From Granulimonas faecalis (GTDB lineage Bacteria > Actinomycetota > Coriobacteriia > Coriobacteriales > Atopobiaceae): 64,000 bases of DNA. Below the pieces are notes generated by a model that saw only the letters and a list, made by a program, of their open reading frames with translations, had not been told where the DNA came from and did no database searches. Below are positions 16,327 to 25,014 of the stretch, piece by piece. The stretch covers positions 82,864-146,863 of the forward strand of contig NZ_BQKC01000002.1 of assembly GCF_022834715.1 (NCBI RefSeq). The letters are read 5' to 3'. Each line of letters starts with the position of its first letter. The stretch's first letter is position 1. A program made the translations under genes and the position numbers.

Positions 16327-16635
16327 ATGGCACTTCCCGACCTCACCCCCGAGCAGCGCGCCGCGAACCTCGCCAAGGCCGCCGCCGCCCGCCACGCCCG
16401 CGCCGAGCTCCTCGCCCGCGTCAAGGACGGCACGACGACCGTCGCCGAGGTGCTGGCCTCCGACGACGAGACCTGCCGCCGGCTGCCCGTGAGGTCCCTG
16501 CTCAAGGCCCTGCCGGGCCTCGGCAACGCCAAGGTGGCCAAGATCATGGAGGAGCTGGGCATCCCGGAGAAGCGCCGCGTGGCAGGGCTCGGCGCCCGCC
16601 AGCGCGAGGCCCTGGCAGAGGCCGTCCCCCGATAG
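16327..16635 (+). CDS. mihF: Actinobacterial integration host factor (mIHF)
   Basis: Protein of 102 residues, full length for the family. It starts ALPDLTPEQRAANLAKAAAA, the family signature, followed by a basic helix, the SLLKALPGLGNAKVAKIME helix-hairpin-helix, and LGIPEKRRVAGLGARQRE. mIHF is a nucleoid protein essential for phage integration in mycobacteria and is restricted to Actinomycetota, so this is the best taxonomic marker in the window. A plasmid copy may act in the element's own recombination, transfer or silencing. A strong terminator follows. Confidence 0.93.
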   Translation: MALPDLTPEQRAANLAKAAAARHARAELLARVKDGTTTVAEVLASDDETCRRLPVRSLLKALPGLGNAKVAKIMEELGIPEKRRVAGLGARQREALAEAVPR

Positions 16636-16640
16636 CCCTT

Positions 16641-16682
16641 GCCTCAAAGGGGGCGCACCCGACCGGATGCGCCCCCTCTTTT
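16641..16682 (+). terminator. Terminator after mihF
   Basis: GGGGGCGCA pairs with TGCGCCCCC across a 10-base loop and is followed by TCTTTT. Confidence 0.85.
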
Positions 16683-16740
16683 CGGGCGTCCCGGGACCCG
16701 ACCCCGACAGGGACCGCGAAGATGGGATATGCTTGGTGAC

Positions 16741-16880
16741 AGTTTCGATCGGAGGCCTGCAGGTCCTCCGGCGGCTCCCCCGAGGGGGTGCCGCATGATA
16801 TTCCCGACCCGGTCACACAGGACCGGGACGAGGGCCGTCCCCCTCCCATGGTCTCCGGGTGACGGCCCTTTTCTTTTTTT
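16741..16880 (+). ncRNA. Structured RNA with own promoter and terminator
   Basis: TATGCT at 16728-16733 would start transcription near 16741. The next 140 bases form four consecutive hairpins: CGGAGG/CCTCCG; GGCGGC-CCCCC/GGGGG-GCCGC; CCCGGTC/GACCGGG; and AGGGCCGTC/GACGGCCCT, the last followed by TTTTCTTTTTTT. No good ORF lies inside. The transcript would end 30 bases before the ATG at 16911. It may be a free small RNA or a leader or riboswitch-like attenuator for that gene. I do not recognise a known RNA class. Confidence 0.5.
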
Positions 16881-16910
16881 CCTTGCAGGCAACTATATCG
16901 GGAGGGTCCA

Positions 16911-17517
16911 TGGACGGTCGCGGACATGGCGCCGCGAGATTCGGGTCGCTGTTTCCGGTGGGGAGGTCCGCCGGGCCCACGCCGACCCGTTTCAGTGCCT
17001 TCCTCCCCATGGCCTCCCACGGGATGAGACTCTCCGACGTCCCCGACGTTCAGGCCGACGGCCCGGGCAGACCCCCGGAGCCCCGTCGCCTCAAGGTGCC
17101 CGAGCTCTGGCAGGAGAGGGTCGCGAAGGCCCTGGGGACGGCGTTTCCCGTCGCCGTGGCAGGGTGCGGCTGCCAGGTGGCGGTGGCGGGCCCGGAGAGG
17201 GCGGTGGGGGAGTTCGTCGAGACCTACGACGCCGTGACCGCCACAGGTACCCGCGCCTGGGCCGCCTCGGCCATGGGCCTTTGGAGAGGCCTCGACCGGA
17301 AGGCCGCGACGGCTGTCAGGGACTCCTTCTTCGACGGGTACCGCGCCGGGGTGTGTGCGGCCTGCGGCCTCGACGACGACCCCCGCCCCTCGGCAAGGGG
17401 GCCCTGCGGAGGCGCCGCCGCGAGGCCTTCTCGGCAGGGGCCGAGGCCGCCGGGGCCTTCATGGCCGCCCTGTGGGGCCGGCCCCTGCCTCAGCCGACGA
17501 CGGGCGAGACGCCGTAG
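16911..17517 (+). CDS. Hypothetical protein, frameshifted near 3' end
   Basis: Protein of about 202 residues when repaired, starting at the ATG after CGGGAGGG. The body (LKVPELWQERVAKALGTAFP, then VRDSFFDGYRAGVCAACGL) is continuous until a run of C at 17380-17384, where a missing C throws the frame. The true end is probably KGALRRRRREAFSAGAEAAG and on to TAG at 17515. The last bases overlap the convergent gene at 17490-18317. Family unknown; the upstream structured RNA may regulate it. Confidence 0.55.
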
Positions 17518-18317
17518 CCGATGAGCTCGCGGTCGATGGTCTCGACGGTGCTCTCCGGGACCCTGTCGAGGTCCCAGCGCCTGGTGGTGGCCCTGCGGGG
17601 GTTCACGATGCCTACATGGCGGACGCCCTCCCAGAAGGCGGCCCGGTCGGAGTGCATGCCGAGACGCCAGTAGACGAGGAGCTGCAGGGTCTGCAGGGCC
17701 GTCGCCCCGTAGGAGCTCACCTTCATGTCCCAGAGGGTGTCCCCGCAGACGAAGTCGGCGTCACCGGCCGACACGCAGGCGGTGTAGGCCCCGTCGAAGG
17801 TGGGGCCGTCCCAGACCATGGGGCCGTAGGCGTCGAAGAACCGCCCCATGTATCGCCTCATGGCCGCCACGTTCTCCAGGGCGGCCCCGTTCGGGACCCT
17901 GCCCTCCCCCTTGAAGAAGGCCGGGCCCCGGCGGTAGGCCTGATCGTAGGACGACAGGGCGAAGGCCGCCGCCACGCCCTCGGCGCCCCCGCGGGCGACC
18001 CGGGCCAGAAGCTCCTCGGCCCTCCGGTCCTCACCGAGGTTCCGCGCCCCCCGGAGGGAGATGGAGAAGGCCGACTCCGGGGTGGCGCCCTGGTCGAGGC
18101 GCGTCAGGTAATCCACCGCAAGGCCCATGGAGGCCGGTGAGACACTCTCGGCCGACCTCGGGTAGGGGGGAAGCAGGTCCGGGTGGTGCCTGCCGCCTCC
18201 CGTGGAGGGGTCCAGAAGGCCTTCGGGCGGCTGCGGGAAGGGCTCCACGCCGAGACGCTTCGAGCCCGCCACCCTCACGTAGACGGAGACACCCAGATGG
18301 GCCGTCGAATGGTCCAT
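17490..18317 (-). CDS. PD-(D/E)XK-like family, function unknown
   Basis: Protein of 275 residues resembling a widespread actinobacterial family of uncharacterised proteins. The central core has GDADFVCGDTLWDMKVS, matching a nuclease-like D-(x)n-D-x-K pattern, then LQTLQLLVYWRLGMHS (the conserved helix after the core) and HVGIVNPR. The N-terminal half is helical (DYLTRLDQGATPESAFSISL, ALSSYDQAYRRG). A Cas4/RecB-like fold is plausible but unproven. It is oriented against its neighbours, and the start (ATG at 18317) has AAGGAGG on the minus strand. Confidence 0.7.
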   Translation of the reverse strand: MDHSTAHLGVSVYVRVAGSKRLGVEPFPQPPEGLLDPSTGGGRHHPDLLPPYPRSAESVSPASMGLAVDYLTRLDQGATPESAFSISLRGARNLGEDRRAEELLARVARGGAEGVAAAFALSSYDQAYRRGPAFFKGEGRVPNGAALENVAAMRRYMGRFFDAYGPMVWDGPTFDGAYTACVSAGDADFVCGDTLWDMKVSSYGATALQTLQLLVYWRLGMHSDRAAFWEGVRHVGIVNPRRATTRRWDLDRVPESTVETIDRELIGYGVSPVVG

Positions 18318-18394
18318 GGACCCTCCTTGCAGGAAGCCAAAGGGACGTTCAGGTAAATCCTAACCCAGTGCCAGCCCGCCCTGGGCCGGCGCCT

Positions 18395-18431
18395 CCGCGT
18401 TCCACCGGGCGTTGCGCCCGGTGGAACGCGG
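18395..18431. terminator. Strong GC hairpin terminator
   Basis: CCGCGTTCCACCGGGC at 18395-18410 pairs perfectly with 18416-18431 across GTTGC; CCTTTTGCC follows on the plus strand. It sits 78 bases upstream of the minus-strand gene start, so it more likely insulates that gene than ends a plus-strand one. Confidence 0.6.
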
Positions 18432-18754
18432 CCTTTTGCCCGGCGTTGTGCCCGGCGCAGGCGCCGGGACACGAGGGGACCCGGGGCCCGGGAAGAGGGC
18501 GGCTCCCCGTCGGGGAAGCCGGCGGGGCACGGGAACAGGGAGGGCCCCGGCGATGGGGCGCGGCCGGACCCTCAGGGGTAGGGATGCCCCTGATTCTTCC
18601 GGGTTCCCACCATGGGCCTCGAACCTTTTAATACTCCCTTTCAGACCCCTCCTTCCGGTCCCGGGACAAGCCGGTCTCCCACCAGGGCCCCGGGACCCCA
18701 CCCCCACGGCGCGATGCCCGGGACCCCTCCTTCCGGATCCCTGAACGACCGGGG

Positions 18755-18890
18755 CTTCGAGCCCCCGCCGGAAGCCCCGCCAAGAGGGCCTCCGCCGGAA
18801 ACCTCTGCCGGAAGCCCCAGCCAGAAGCTCCCGCCGGGAAGCCCCTGCCGGAGGCTCCCACCAAGAGGGCCGCAGGGGCCCCGGAAAGAG
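18755..18890 (+). repeat. Degenerate GCCGGAA short-repeat block
   Basis: About eight imperfect units of 13-15 bases with core GCCGGAA(R)CCYC follow one another (for example GCCGGAAGCCCC and GCCGGAAACCTC), some with an AAGAGGGCC variant. Similar units occur at 26521-26620, 26940-27060, 27610-27660 and 54040-54240. Confidence 0.5.
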
Positions 18891-18913
18891 AGTCCCGGAA
18901 TGGACCGGTTGAC

Positions 18914-18945
18914 GGACATCTGAAAGACGTTCCCTTCAGATGTCC
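18914..18945. other. Perfect 11-base hairpin
   Basis: GGACATCTGAA at 18914-18924 pairs with TTCAGATGTCC at 18935-18945 across a 10-base loop. TTGACG just before it (18909-18914) looks like a -35 box. Possible operator. Confidence 0.45.
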
Positions 18946-19163
18946 TACAGAGAAGGATTTCATGGGCCGATGGTTCGGACTTCCATTCAGGGGACTGCGA
19001 CCTACCGGCGGTTTCTAAGTATATCGATGACTGTGCCTACGAAAACCTCCAACAAGAACCCATGATCGACCGATCGGACGGCCCCTTCCCGGTCCCCGGC
19101 GGCAGGAGCCGCCGGCGGCGACCCCCGTGAGAAGGGAACGTCGAGAGAGATCGGAGACCCGCC

Positions 19164-20291
19164 ATGGAGGCCATCCTCGAAAGCACCGTATGCAAGACCC
19201 GCGCCGCGAAGGACCGCCGGTGCACCCCCGGGAGACTGACCGGGACCCTCGCCTGCACCCTGGCCGTGACGGCCGCGGCCCTCACCTCGGCGGGGCTCTG
19301 GCAGGCCTCCGTGGAGGCCCTGGGGGCCGCCCGGGCGGAGCTCGCCGTGGCCCAGGGGAGCCTGGCGGGCCAGCGCGAGGCCCTCGCCCAGGTCATCGGG
19401 GACACCCCCGAGGGCGATGCCCGGGATGCCGCCGAGGCGTGGCTGGCGGACGGTCCGGCGGAGGTGCCGGCGGAGGGGCCCGGGGACTCCATCATGGCCA
19501 TGGGGGCGGCCGCGGAGGCTGTCCGCCAGGCCCGCGGCGAGGCCCTGGACCTGGCCCAGGAGGCCTACCTCATGAGGGCCGCCTGCCTCGGGGCCCAGAA
19601 GGAGGCCGCCCTAGGCACCGCCAGGGCCGAGGCCGAAGGACCCCTGGCGGAGGCCGAGGGACTCTCCGCGTCGGACGACATCGCCCTGGCCTCGGAAGGG
19701 GCGAGGGGGCGCCTCGAGGCGGCGACCTGCCTCGTGCGCCTCATGGGCCGCGCCGGCACCTTCTGGGACGCCTCCCAGGTGAGGGGAGCGACGGAGGACC
19801 TGCAGGAGGCGACCCGTGCGGTAAAGGCCGAGGTGCACGCGGCCGTGGCCGAGCGAGAGGCCGCGGTGGCCGCCGCCAGGGCTGCCGCGAGGGCCAGCGC
19901 CAAGACGTCCGGGACGTCCGCGGGCTATACCAGCGAGGGCGCCGCCGCGGCCGCGGCCACCACCTACCGGGGCTCCGACGGCGTCTGGCACATCGACTAC
20001 AGCAGGGCCCACGGCACCGCCGAGGCCGCCTCCGACGGCGGCGTCACCGAGTGGGCCGACGGCTACTACATCGCCCACGACTGGAGCGACAGCGGCGCCA
20101 AGATCACCGGCCGCACCGAGTACGTCGAAGTCGACGGCCAGACCTACCGCCTGGCCGGCTCCAAGGAGGTCAGCCGGGACACCACCTGGAACGAGGTGGA
20201 GGGCTGGGTGCACGCCAACGGCGGCATCGGCATGCAGACCTGCGTGGAGGGCGGCGGCTACCTGATCAACCACTACGAGCCGGTCGCCTAG
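19164..20291 (+). CDS. Membrane-anchored coiled-coil protein with sortase-like tail
   Basis: Protein of 375 residues. An N-terminal membrane segment at about 27-46 (TLACTLAVTAAALTSAGLW) is followed by a long Ala/Glu-rich helical region (47-255, likely coiled coil outside the cell) and a compact C-terminal domain (270-375). That domain has GYYIAHDWS, a VDGQTYRL strand and GIGMQTCVEGGGYLI. The final T-C and the strand pattern resemble the end of a sortase fold, and similar domains occur in coriobacterial surface proteins. No His-Arg partner motif is certain. Likely a cell-surface protein exposed during mating or attachment. Terminator follows. Confidence 0.6.
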   Translation: MEAILESTVCKTRAAKDRRCTPGRLTGTLACTLAVTAAALTSAGLWQASVEALGAARAELAVAQGSLAGQREALAQVIGDTPEGDARDAAEAWLADGPAEVPAEGPGDSIMAMGAAAEAVRQARGEALDLAQEAYLMRAACLGAQKEAALGTARAEAEGPLAEAEGLSASDDIALASEGARGRLEAATCLVRLMGRAGTFWDASQVRGATEDLQEATRAVKAEVHAAVAEREAAVAAARAAARASAKTSGTSAGYTSEGAAAAAATTYRGSDGVWHIDYSRAHGTAEAASDGGVTEWADGYYIAHDWSDSGAKITGRTEYVEVDGQTYRLAGSKEVSRDTTWNEVEGWVHANGGIGMQTCVEGGGYLINHYEPVA

Positions 20292-20303
20292 GGCGGCCGC
20301 ACC

Positions 20304-20338
20304 GAGGGGCCCCGGGACAACCCGGAGCCCCTCGCTTT
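20304..20338 (+). terminator. Terminator after 19164-20291
   Basis: GAGGGGC-CCCGGG pairs with CCCGG-GCCCCTC and is followed by GCTTTTTCCC. Confidence 0.8.
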
Positions 20339-20371
20339 TTCCCGGCGGATTTCCGAAAGGGGCACCATAAC

Positions 20372-20391
20372 GGAAATTTCCCGGCTATAAT
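20372..20391 (+). promoter_or_regulatory. Fic promoter with palindromic operator
   Basis: A consensus TATAAT lies at 20386-20391, overlapped on its upstream side by the palindrome GGAAATTTCC (20372-20381). TTTCCG near 20350 is a further half-site. The Fic ATG follows 38 bases later. Confidence 0.65.
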
Positions 20392-20428
20392 TTCTGTAAA
20401 GGGACGAGATCCGGAAGGGAGGTGCGCC

Positions 20429-21620
20429 ATGGAACCGGAGAGGGGTGCTTGGCCGGCCGTGGGCTGGGAGGAGCTGCCCTGGAGGTCGGGCGGCGACGAC
20501 TCATGGATTCCCCGGAGCCGGCGTCGGAAGATCCTGGGGACCTTTCGGGCGGCCGTGCCGGCGGAGATCGCGGAGGAGACCCCGGAGGTCGAGGGCGACC
20601 TCTGGCCCCTGGTCTCCGAGGCCGGCCGGGAGCTCGCCCGCTTCGACGCCGAGCAGGCGGAGCGCGGCTACGACCTTCCTGCCATCCTCCTGAGGGGGGA
20701 GTCGTCGGCGAGCTCCCAGATCGAGCACCTCACGTCGAGCGCCAGGAACGTGGCCTGGGCCGAGGTGTCCGGCGACCTCCCGGAAAACGCGCGCCTCATC
20801 GCCCGGAACCTCCATGCCATGGGCCGGGCCCTGGAGGTCGAGGGCCCCGTGGACCGCGACACGGTCGTCTCGGTCCACGGGGCCCTCATGGGCAGGCCCT
20901 GGGGGCTCAGGGAGGAGCAGGTCTGGGTGGGCGGCACCCCCTACAGCCCCCACGGGGCCCTCTTCGTGCCGCCCCAGGCGGGGCGCGTGGCCGCCCTCGT
21001 GGACGACCTCTGCGCGTTCTCCCGGAGGGACGACATCGACCCCGTGGTCAAGGCCGCCTGCTTCCACGGCCAGTTCGAGACCGTCCACCCCTTCGCGGAC
21101 GGCAACGGGCGCTGCGGCCGCGCCCTCATCCACCGCATGCTGAAAGACGACGGGGTGTGCCGCAGCCTGGTGACGCCGCTCTCGGCGGGGCTGCTCCACG
21201 ACGTCGGCCGCTACATGGACGCCATCGACGTCTACCAAGGGGGGGGACGTGTCCCCGTTGGTGGGGCGCCTGGCCGAGTCGGTCCTCTACGGCGTCGCCG
21301 TGGGGCGCCGGGCGGCCACGGCCGTCGACTCGGTCATGGAAAGGTGGCGGCAGGCCATGGGGTCGAGGCGGACGGGGGCCGCGGCGAGGCTCCTGCCCCA
21401 CCTGGTGGCCCAGCCCGTCACCTCCGTCGCCATCGCCGCGAAGGCCCTCGGCGTGAGCGAGCGCCAGGCCCTGAACGTCCTCGACGAGGCGTGCGAGGCC
21501 CAGGTGGTGAGCCCCTGCGGCAACCGGCGCCGGGGGCGCTTCTTCCAGGCCACGGAGCTCCTGGAGATCGTGGACGCCGTGGGGGCGGAAGACGGGCTCA
21601 GGAGGGCGCTGCCTCGGTAG
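20429..21620 (+). CDS. Fic-domain AMPylase with C-terminal winged helix, frameshifted
   Basis: About 396 codons when repaired. Layout: Fic_N region (residues 20-130, with SSASSQIEHL carrying the inhibitory-helix-like S-x-x-x-E pattern), the Fic core with HPFADGNGRCGR from His220, and a C-terminal DNA-binding domain (TSVAIAAKALGVSERQALNV). The frame is lost in a run of eight G at 21239-21246; seven G restores YQGGDVSPLVGRL. Fic enzymes transfer AMP to target proteins, often as toxins. The wHTH tail suggests self-regulation through the palindrome at 20372. All catalytic residues lie upstream of the break. Either a homopolymer error or a phase-variable toxin. Confidence 0.85.
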
Positions 21621-21731
21621 GCCCGAGAGCGGGCCGCTCAAGGTGCCCCGGGCGACGACGCCCGGGCGGGGGTAACCGCGAGGGGCCCGGACGGCCCCTT
21701 CGGAGCAGATAGCCCCCGAAAGGAGCCAACC

Positions 21732-22973
21732 ATGGACCTCTGGCAGAACTTCCCCGACCCCACCTACGTGAGGGACGCGGACGGCCGCCTGCTTTGCGTC
21801 TTCGCCCGTCGCGAGGAGTATGCCGAGAACCCGCGTCGGGACTTCGACCACCCGGACCACCTCGCGATGTTTGGCGACCTCGACTGGCTCACCGACGGGG
21901 CGGGCATCCGGCGCCGGGACCCCGAGGGGGTCCTGCGTTCGCTTCTGGAGGACGCCTGCACACCGGAGGAGGTCGTGGCCTTCGTGGCCGAAGGAGGCCT
22001 CACCGACCACGAGCTCGTGGGCTCGCCTTTCGGCCCCAATCCGCTCCTCGTGGGCTACGAGGGCACTGGCTACACCGGAAAGCTCGAGGGCGATGGCGCT
22101 CTCGACTGCATCCGCGAGCTTGTGGAGGCGGGGCGCCGTGCCCCGTCTCTGGAGGGCGCCACGGAGCCCGACCTATGGGACGCCTTCGAGGCCGGTCCCG
22201 TGGACGGCTTCGCCCTGATCCCCTGCCCCTGGCCCACAGGGGACTACCTCCTGGTGGACGAGACCGACCCGGACTGCGCCCCCTCGGTGGAGGCCACGCG
22301 CGACCTCCGGCTCCTGGGGGGGCTCTGCTTGGACGCCCTCTCAGCGGAACCGGCAGACGCCGCCAGGCTCCTCGCATCCCGCGGGGTGTATCTCAGGGCC
22401 GTCGTCGCATCCGGTGACCCGCGCGACCCGTGGCGGGTGGACGGATGGGACCTCGCCGTCCTCGCAAGCCTCGGCGAGCGGGCACGTTCCGTCGACGGGT
22501 TCCAGTGGGTCTCGAAAGACGATGTGAACCGCGGCGAGGGGGAGACCTGGGAGCAGGCCGCATCGAAGCTCGTGGACTCGGAGCTCTCGGTACTGAACGC
22601 CTGGCTCCAGGGAGAGGTCTGGACCTGCGAGGCCGACGAGGTGTTCGGCTCCGGAGACGACGTCTGCTACGACGTCATCGTCGTGGACGGGCAGGACCCG
22701 GCCGAGCAGTGCCTGGCGCTCCTGGGCCTCGAAGACGCCGTTGCCGCTCCGGCCCCGGACCTCACCGACGCGGTCTCCTGCGCCGTGGCCGAGGTGGCCG
22801 CCCAGGCGGAGGCAGCAGGCACCGCCCCGACGGTCGCGGAGGCCGTCTCCCTCGTTACTCGCGACCGCACCCTCTGGATCAGGTGGGTCGAGACCGCCGT
22901 CAAGTGCTTCCCGGATGTCCGCCTGGCCCTCCAGGGGCACCTGGAGGAGGCCTGCGGCAGCGCCATGGCTTAA
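21732..22973 (+). CDS. Hypothetical protein, acidic
   Basis: Protein of 413 residues, no family recognised and no membrane segment. The N-terminal part contains WQNFPDPTYVRDADG and a short repeat of acidic motifs; the C-terminal third is helical. ATG follows a GAAAGGAG site. It begins a plus-strand cluster of small unknown genes (21732-25251). Composition is native. Confidence 0.6.
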   Translation: MDLWQNFPDPTYVRDADGRLLCVFARREEYAENPRRDFDHPDHLAMFGDLDWLTDGAGIRRRDPEGVLRSLLEDACTPEEVVAFVAEGGLTDHELVGSPFGPNPLLVGYEGTGYTGKLEGDGALDCIRELVEAGRRAPSLEGATEPDLWDAFEAGPVDGFALIPCPWPTGDYLLVDETDPDCAPSVEATRDLRLLGGLCLDALSAEPADAARLLASRGVYLRAVVASGDPRDPWRVDGWDLAVLASLGERARSVDGFQWVSKDDVNRGEGETWEQAASKLVDSELSVLNAWLQGEVWTCEADEVFGSGDDVCYDVIVVDGQDPAEQCLALLGLEDAVAAPAPDLTDAVSCAVAEVAAQAEAAGTAPTVAEAVSLVTRDRTLWIRWVETAVKCFPDVRLALQGHLEEACGSAMA

Positions 22974-23018
22974 GGACCGCAAGGGGACGCCCGGGATAGG
23001 ACCTTTAAGGAGGAACCC

Positions 23019-23234
23019 ATGGAAAAGACCAAGAGCGACGTCGCCACCGCCCTGGACCTGCTCAGGATGTCTCTCGCGACGGCGAAGGGGGCCAAGGCGG
23101 TCCTCGACGTCGCCTACGAGGGCGGCGACCTCGACCCACACGAAGTCGACGCCGGCTACATGCTCGACGGTGAGGTCGCCGCCATCGAGAACGTGATCGA
23201 GCTCCTGACCGGAAAGGGGGGTGGCTATGAGTGA
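23019..23234 (+). CDS. Small helical hypothetical protein
   Basis: Protein of 71 residues, predicted as two helices (VATALDLLRMSLATAKGAKA and EVAAIENVIELLTG). It starts after AAGGAGG and its stop overlaps the next start (ATGAGTGA), so it is coupled to it. Unknown family; size and fold resemble small regulatory or antitoxin-like proteins. Confidence 0.55.
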   Translation: MEKTKSDVATALDLLRMSLATAKGAKAVLDVAYEGGDLDPHEVDAGYMLDGEVAAIENVIELLTGKGGGYE

Positions 23235-23868
23235 GGGTTCTTACATCGACCCCGCCGACACCCACCGCACCGTCTTTAGGTCCCTGGACCACCTCGGGGG
23301 CGACCCGGTGGGCCACCGGGGATGCTCCGGCAGCCTCCTCCCTGCACAGGTCCGCCGCCACACCTGCCGGGACGCCTTGGGGAGAGGGTCCGTGCGGCTC
23401 TCGGGTTACGCCTGCGTCCCCGGGAGCAACCTGCCGGAGATGGACCCGGGCAAGGCATCGGCAAAGCTCTCGCGGATGCTCTCCCAGAGGGGCCTCGGCG
23501 GTCTTCCCCGGGGGCTCTCCCACTACCGCCGCATCCCCGTCCCCGACAGCCTCGCCACGGGGGACCACGTGGACGTCTTCGGGATCTGCCTCGCACCTCA
23601 CGGGGCGCCCCGGCAGGACGAGGGGTTCCTCATGGCCGACACCGTGGGCGCCCTGGACCGGCTCGCCCACGCCCTGGACCTGCTGGAGACCCACGTGGTG
23701 TGGGAGGGCCTCCAGGAAGGGGCCGTGGTGGGGCCGGAGGGGCAGGACCTGGTGCCCTTGGGCACCCAGCGCCGCGGGGGCCTTCTCACCGTGGACTGCC
23801 TTGTGGCGGGCCCGGGGGCGCCCCGGGGCGAGGTCGCCGTGGTGCCGCGGCACCTCGGGGTGCTGTGA
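23227..23868 (+). CDS. Hypothetical protein
   Basis: Protein of 213 residues. The ATG at 23227 overlaps the upstream stop, with AAAGGGG before it. The N-terminus has three Cys in 60 residues and the C-terminus is a beta-rich acidic-neutral domain. No family recognised. Confidence 0.55.
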   Translation: MSEGSYIDPADTHRTVFRSLDHLGGDPVGHRGCSGSLLPAQVRRHTCRDALGRGSVRLSGYACVPGSNLPEMDPGKASAKLSRMLSQRGLGGLPRGLSHYRRIPVPDSLATGDHVDVFGICLAPHGAPRQDEGFLMADTVGALDRLAHALDLLETHVVWEGLQEGAVVGPEGQDLVPLGTQRRGGLLTVDCLVAGPGAPRGEVAVVPRHLGVL

Positions 23869-23917
23869 CCCGGCCGCGGCAGGCCGACGGAGCCCGCGAC
23901 ACCCGAAGGAGGAACCC

Positions 23918-24472
23918 ATGACCCACCTCGACATCGAGGACCTGACGGCCCGGTCCTCGACCTTGCGTCCCCGGACGGTCTGCTTCACCGGCCCCCGCCC
24001 CAAGAGGCTCTGCGGCTACGACCACGGGAGCTACCGCGGGGCGGTGGCGGGGCTCGTGGAGGTCGTCGAGTCCCTCTACCGGGATGGCTTCCGGCGGTTT
24101 CTGACAGGGGGTGCCCAGGGGTTCGACCAGCTGGCCTTCTGGGCGGTCCACAAGGCCAAGGGGCGGTCCGGCCGCTCCGACATCTGCAACGCGGTGGCCG
24201 TGCCCTTCCCGGGCCAGGAATCCCGGTGGGCCGAGAGGGGCTGCTTCGGCCAGGGTGAGTACCGGACCATGCTGGCCATGGCGGACCGGGTCTTCTACAT
24301 CGGCGGGGCGGACGACCGTCGGGGCACCGCCATGCACCGGAGGAACCGCGCCATGGTGAACGCCTCGGCCCTCTGTATCGCCCTCTACTCCGGAGGTCCG
24401 GCCTTCAGGGACGCCAGGACAGGCGACACCGAGGCCACCATGCGGTATGCCGAGGCGGCGGGGTCCCCTTGA
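23918..24472 (+). CDS. SLOG-domain protein (YpsA/DUF1273 type)
   Basis: Protein of 184 residues matching YpsA-like SLOG proteins: VCFTGPRPKRLCGYD (in place of CFTGHRPxKL), RFLTGGAQGFDQLAFWAV, AVPFPGQESRW, ADRVFYIGG and RRNRAMVNASALCIALYSGG. SLOG domains bind nucleotide-derived ligands and are common in mobile-element defence and signalling; YpsA itself affects cell division in Bacillus. The glycine-rich nucleotide loop and RN-MV-S motif are intact. ATG follows GAAGGAGG. Confidence 0.8.
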   Translation: MTHLDIEDLTARSSTLRPRTVCFTGPRPKRLCGYDHGSYRGAVAGLVEVVESLYRDGFRRFLTGGAQGFDQLAFWAVHKAKGRSGRSDICNAVAVPFPGQESRWAERGCFGQGEYRTMLAMADRVFYIGGADDRRGTAMHRRNRAMVNASALCIALYSGGPAFRDARTGDTEATMRYAEAAGSP

Positions 24473-24549
24473 GGGCCCTCGACTTCAGAATCGACGCAGG
24501 GAGACCCGCGACCCTGACCCTGGGCGCGCTCGCCGAGATCCCGCTATAG
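24469..24549 (+). CDS. Possible 26-residue peptide, TTG start
   Basis: A TTG overlapping the SLOG stop (TTGA) opens a frame of 26 residues, ending IPL and TAG at 24547. It could be a translationally coupled leader peptide, or chance. Its only support is the stop-start overlap. Confidence 0.25.
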   Translation: MRALDFRIDAGRPATLTLGALAEIPL

Positions 24550-24648
24550 GAGGGCAAGAGGCGGCTCCGGAAGACCCCGGAGGCCGCCCCTTCTCTTAGA
24601 AGACGTCGTCCGGGCCCTTTGAAGGCCCCGACGGACCCACTGCCACCT

Positions 24649-24688
24649 CGCGGCCTCCGGAAGATTCTCCGGAGGCCGCCTTTTTCTT
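24649..24688 (+). terminator. Terminator
   Basis: GCGGCCTCCGGA pairs with TCCGGAGGCCGC across a 6-base loop and is followed by CTTTTTCTTTC. A weaker similar hairpin lies at 24560-24590. Confidence 0.8.
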
Positions 24689-24737
24689 TCCCTCCTCTTT
24701 GAAGGTCCTGCGCTCCATGACCCGCCTCCCATCAGGG

Positions 24738-24758
24738 GCCGGCGAATATATCGCCGGC
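24738..24758. promoter_or_regulatory. Short palindrome with AT centre
   Basis: GCCGGCGA, ATATA, TCGCCGGC at 24738-24758, 64 bases before the next start. Possible operator. Confidence 0.4.
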
Positions 24759-24821
24759 ACGAAAGTCCTGTGAGAAGGACCGTGAAGAGACGGTCCCCAC
24801 GGCACCCGAAGGAGGGGCACC

Positions 24822-24992
24822 ATGTTCGACCTCGAGATCTACGACACCCTCACCGCCCTCTGCTCCATCGACGGCGCAGACGCGGCCTACGACCCCTACC
24901 TCGTCTCCGCGGAGGCCGTGCCCACCAGCTTCATCACCCGTAACTCCGAGTGGGACTTCGACTCCGAGTCCATGGTCCCCTCCCTGGTCTGA
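24822..24992 (+). CDS. Small acidic hypothetical protein
   Basis: Open frame of 56 residues from an ATG with a perfect GGAGGGG site. The protein begins MFDLEIYDTLTALCSIDGAD and is strongly acidic, with paired D/E-Y motifs. Start, site and codon use are all good, so it is probably real despite its size. It is followed 23 bases later by a small membrane protein. Confidence 0.5.
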   Translation: MFDLEIYDTLTALCSIDGADAAYDPYLVSAEAVPTSFITRNSEWDFDSESMVPSLV

Positions 24993-25014
24993 CGGACGGA
25001 AGGGAAGGAGCCCC

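Larger units (their letters stand above)
18318..19163. other. Intergenic block, no gene
   Basis: About 850 bases without convincing coding sequence. It contains a strong terminator-like hairpin (18395-18431), a run of degenerate GCCGGAA units (18755-18890), an 11-base perfect hairpin (18914-18945) and a short AT-rich stretch near 19015-19060. Confidence 0.6.

Noticed and set aside
16742..16770. GTTTCGATC followed by a CGGAGG/CCTCCG stem, considered as a third CRISPR-like repeat
   Set aside because: The match to a repeat handle is partial and the stem fits better as the first hairpin of the structured RNA at 16741-16880.
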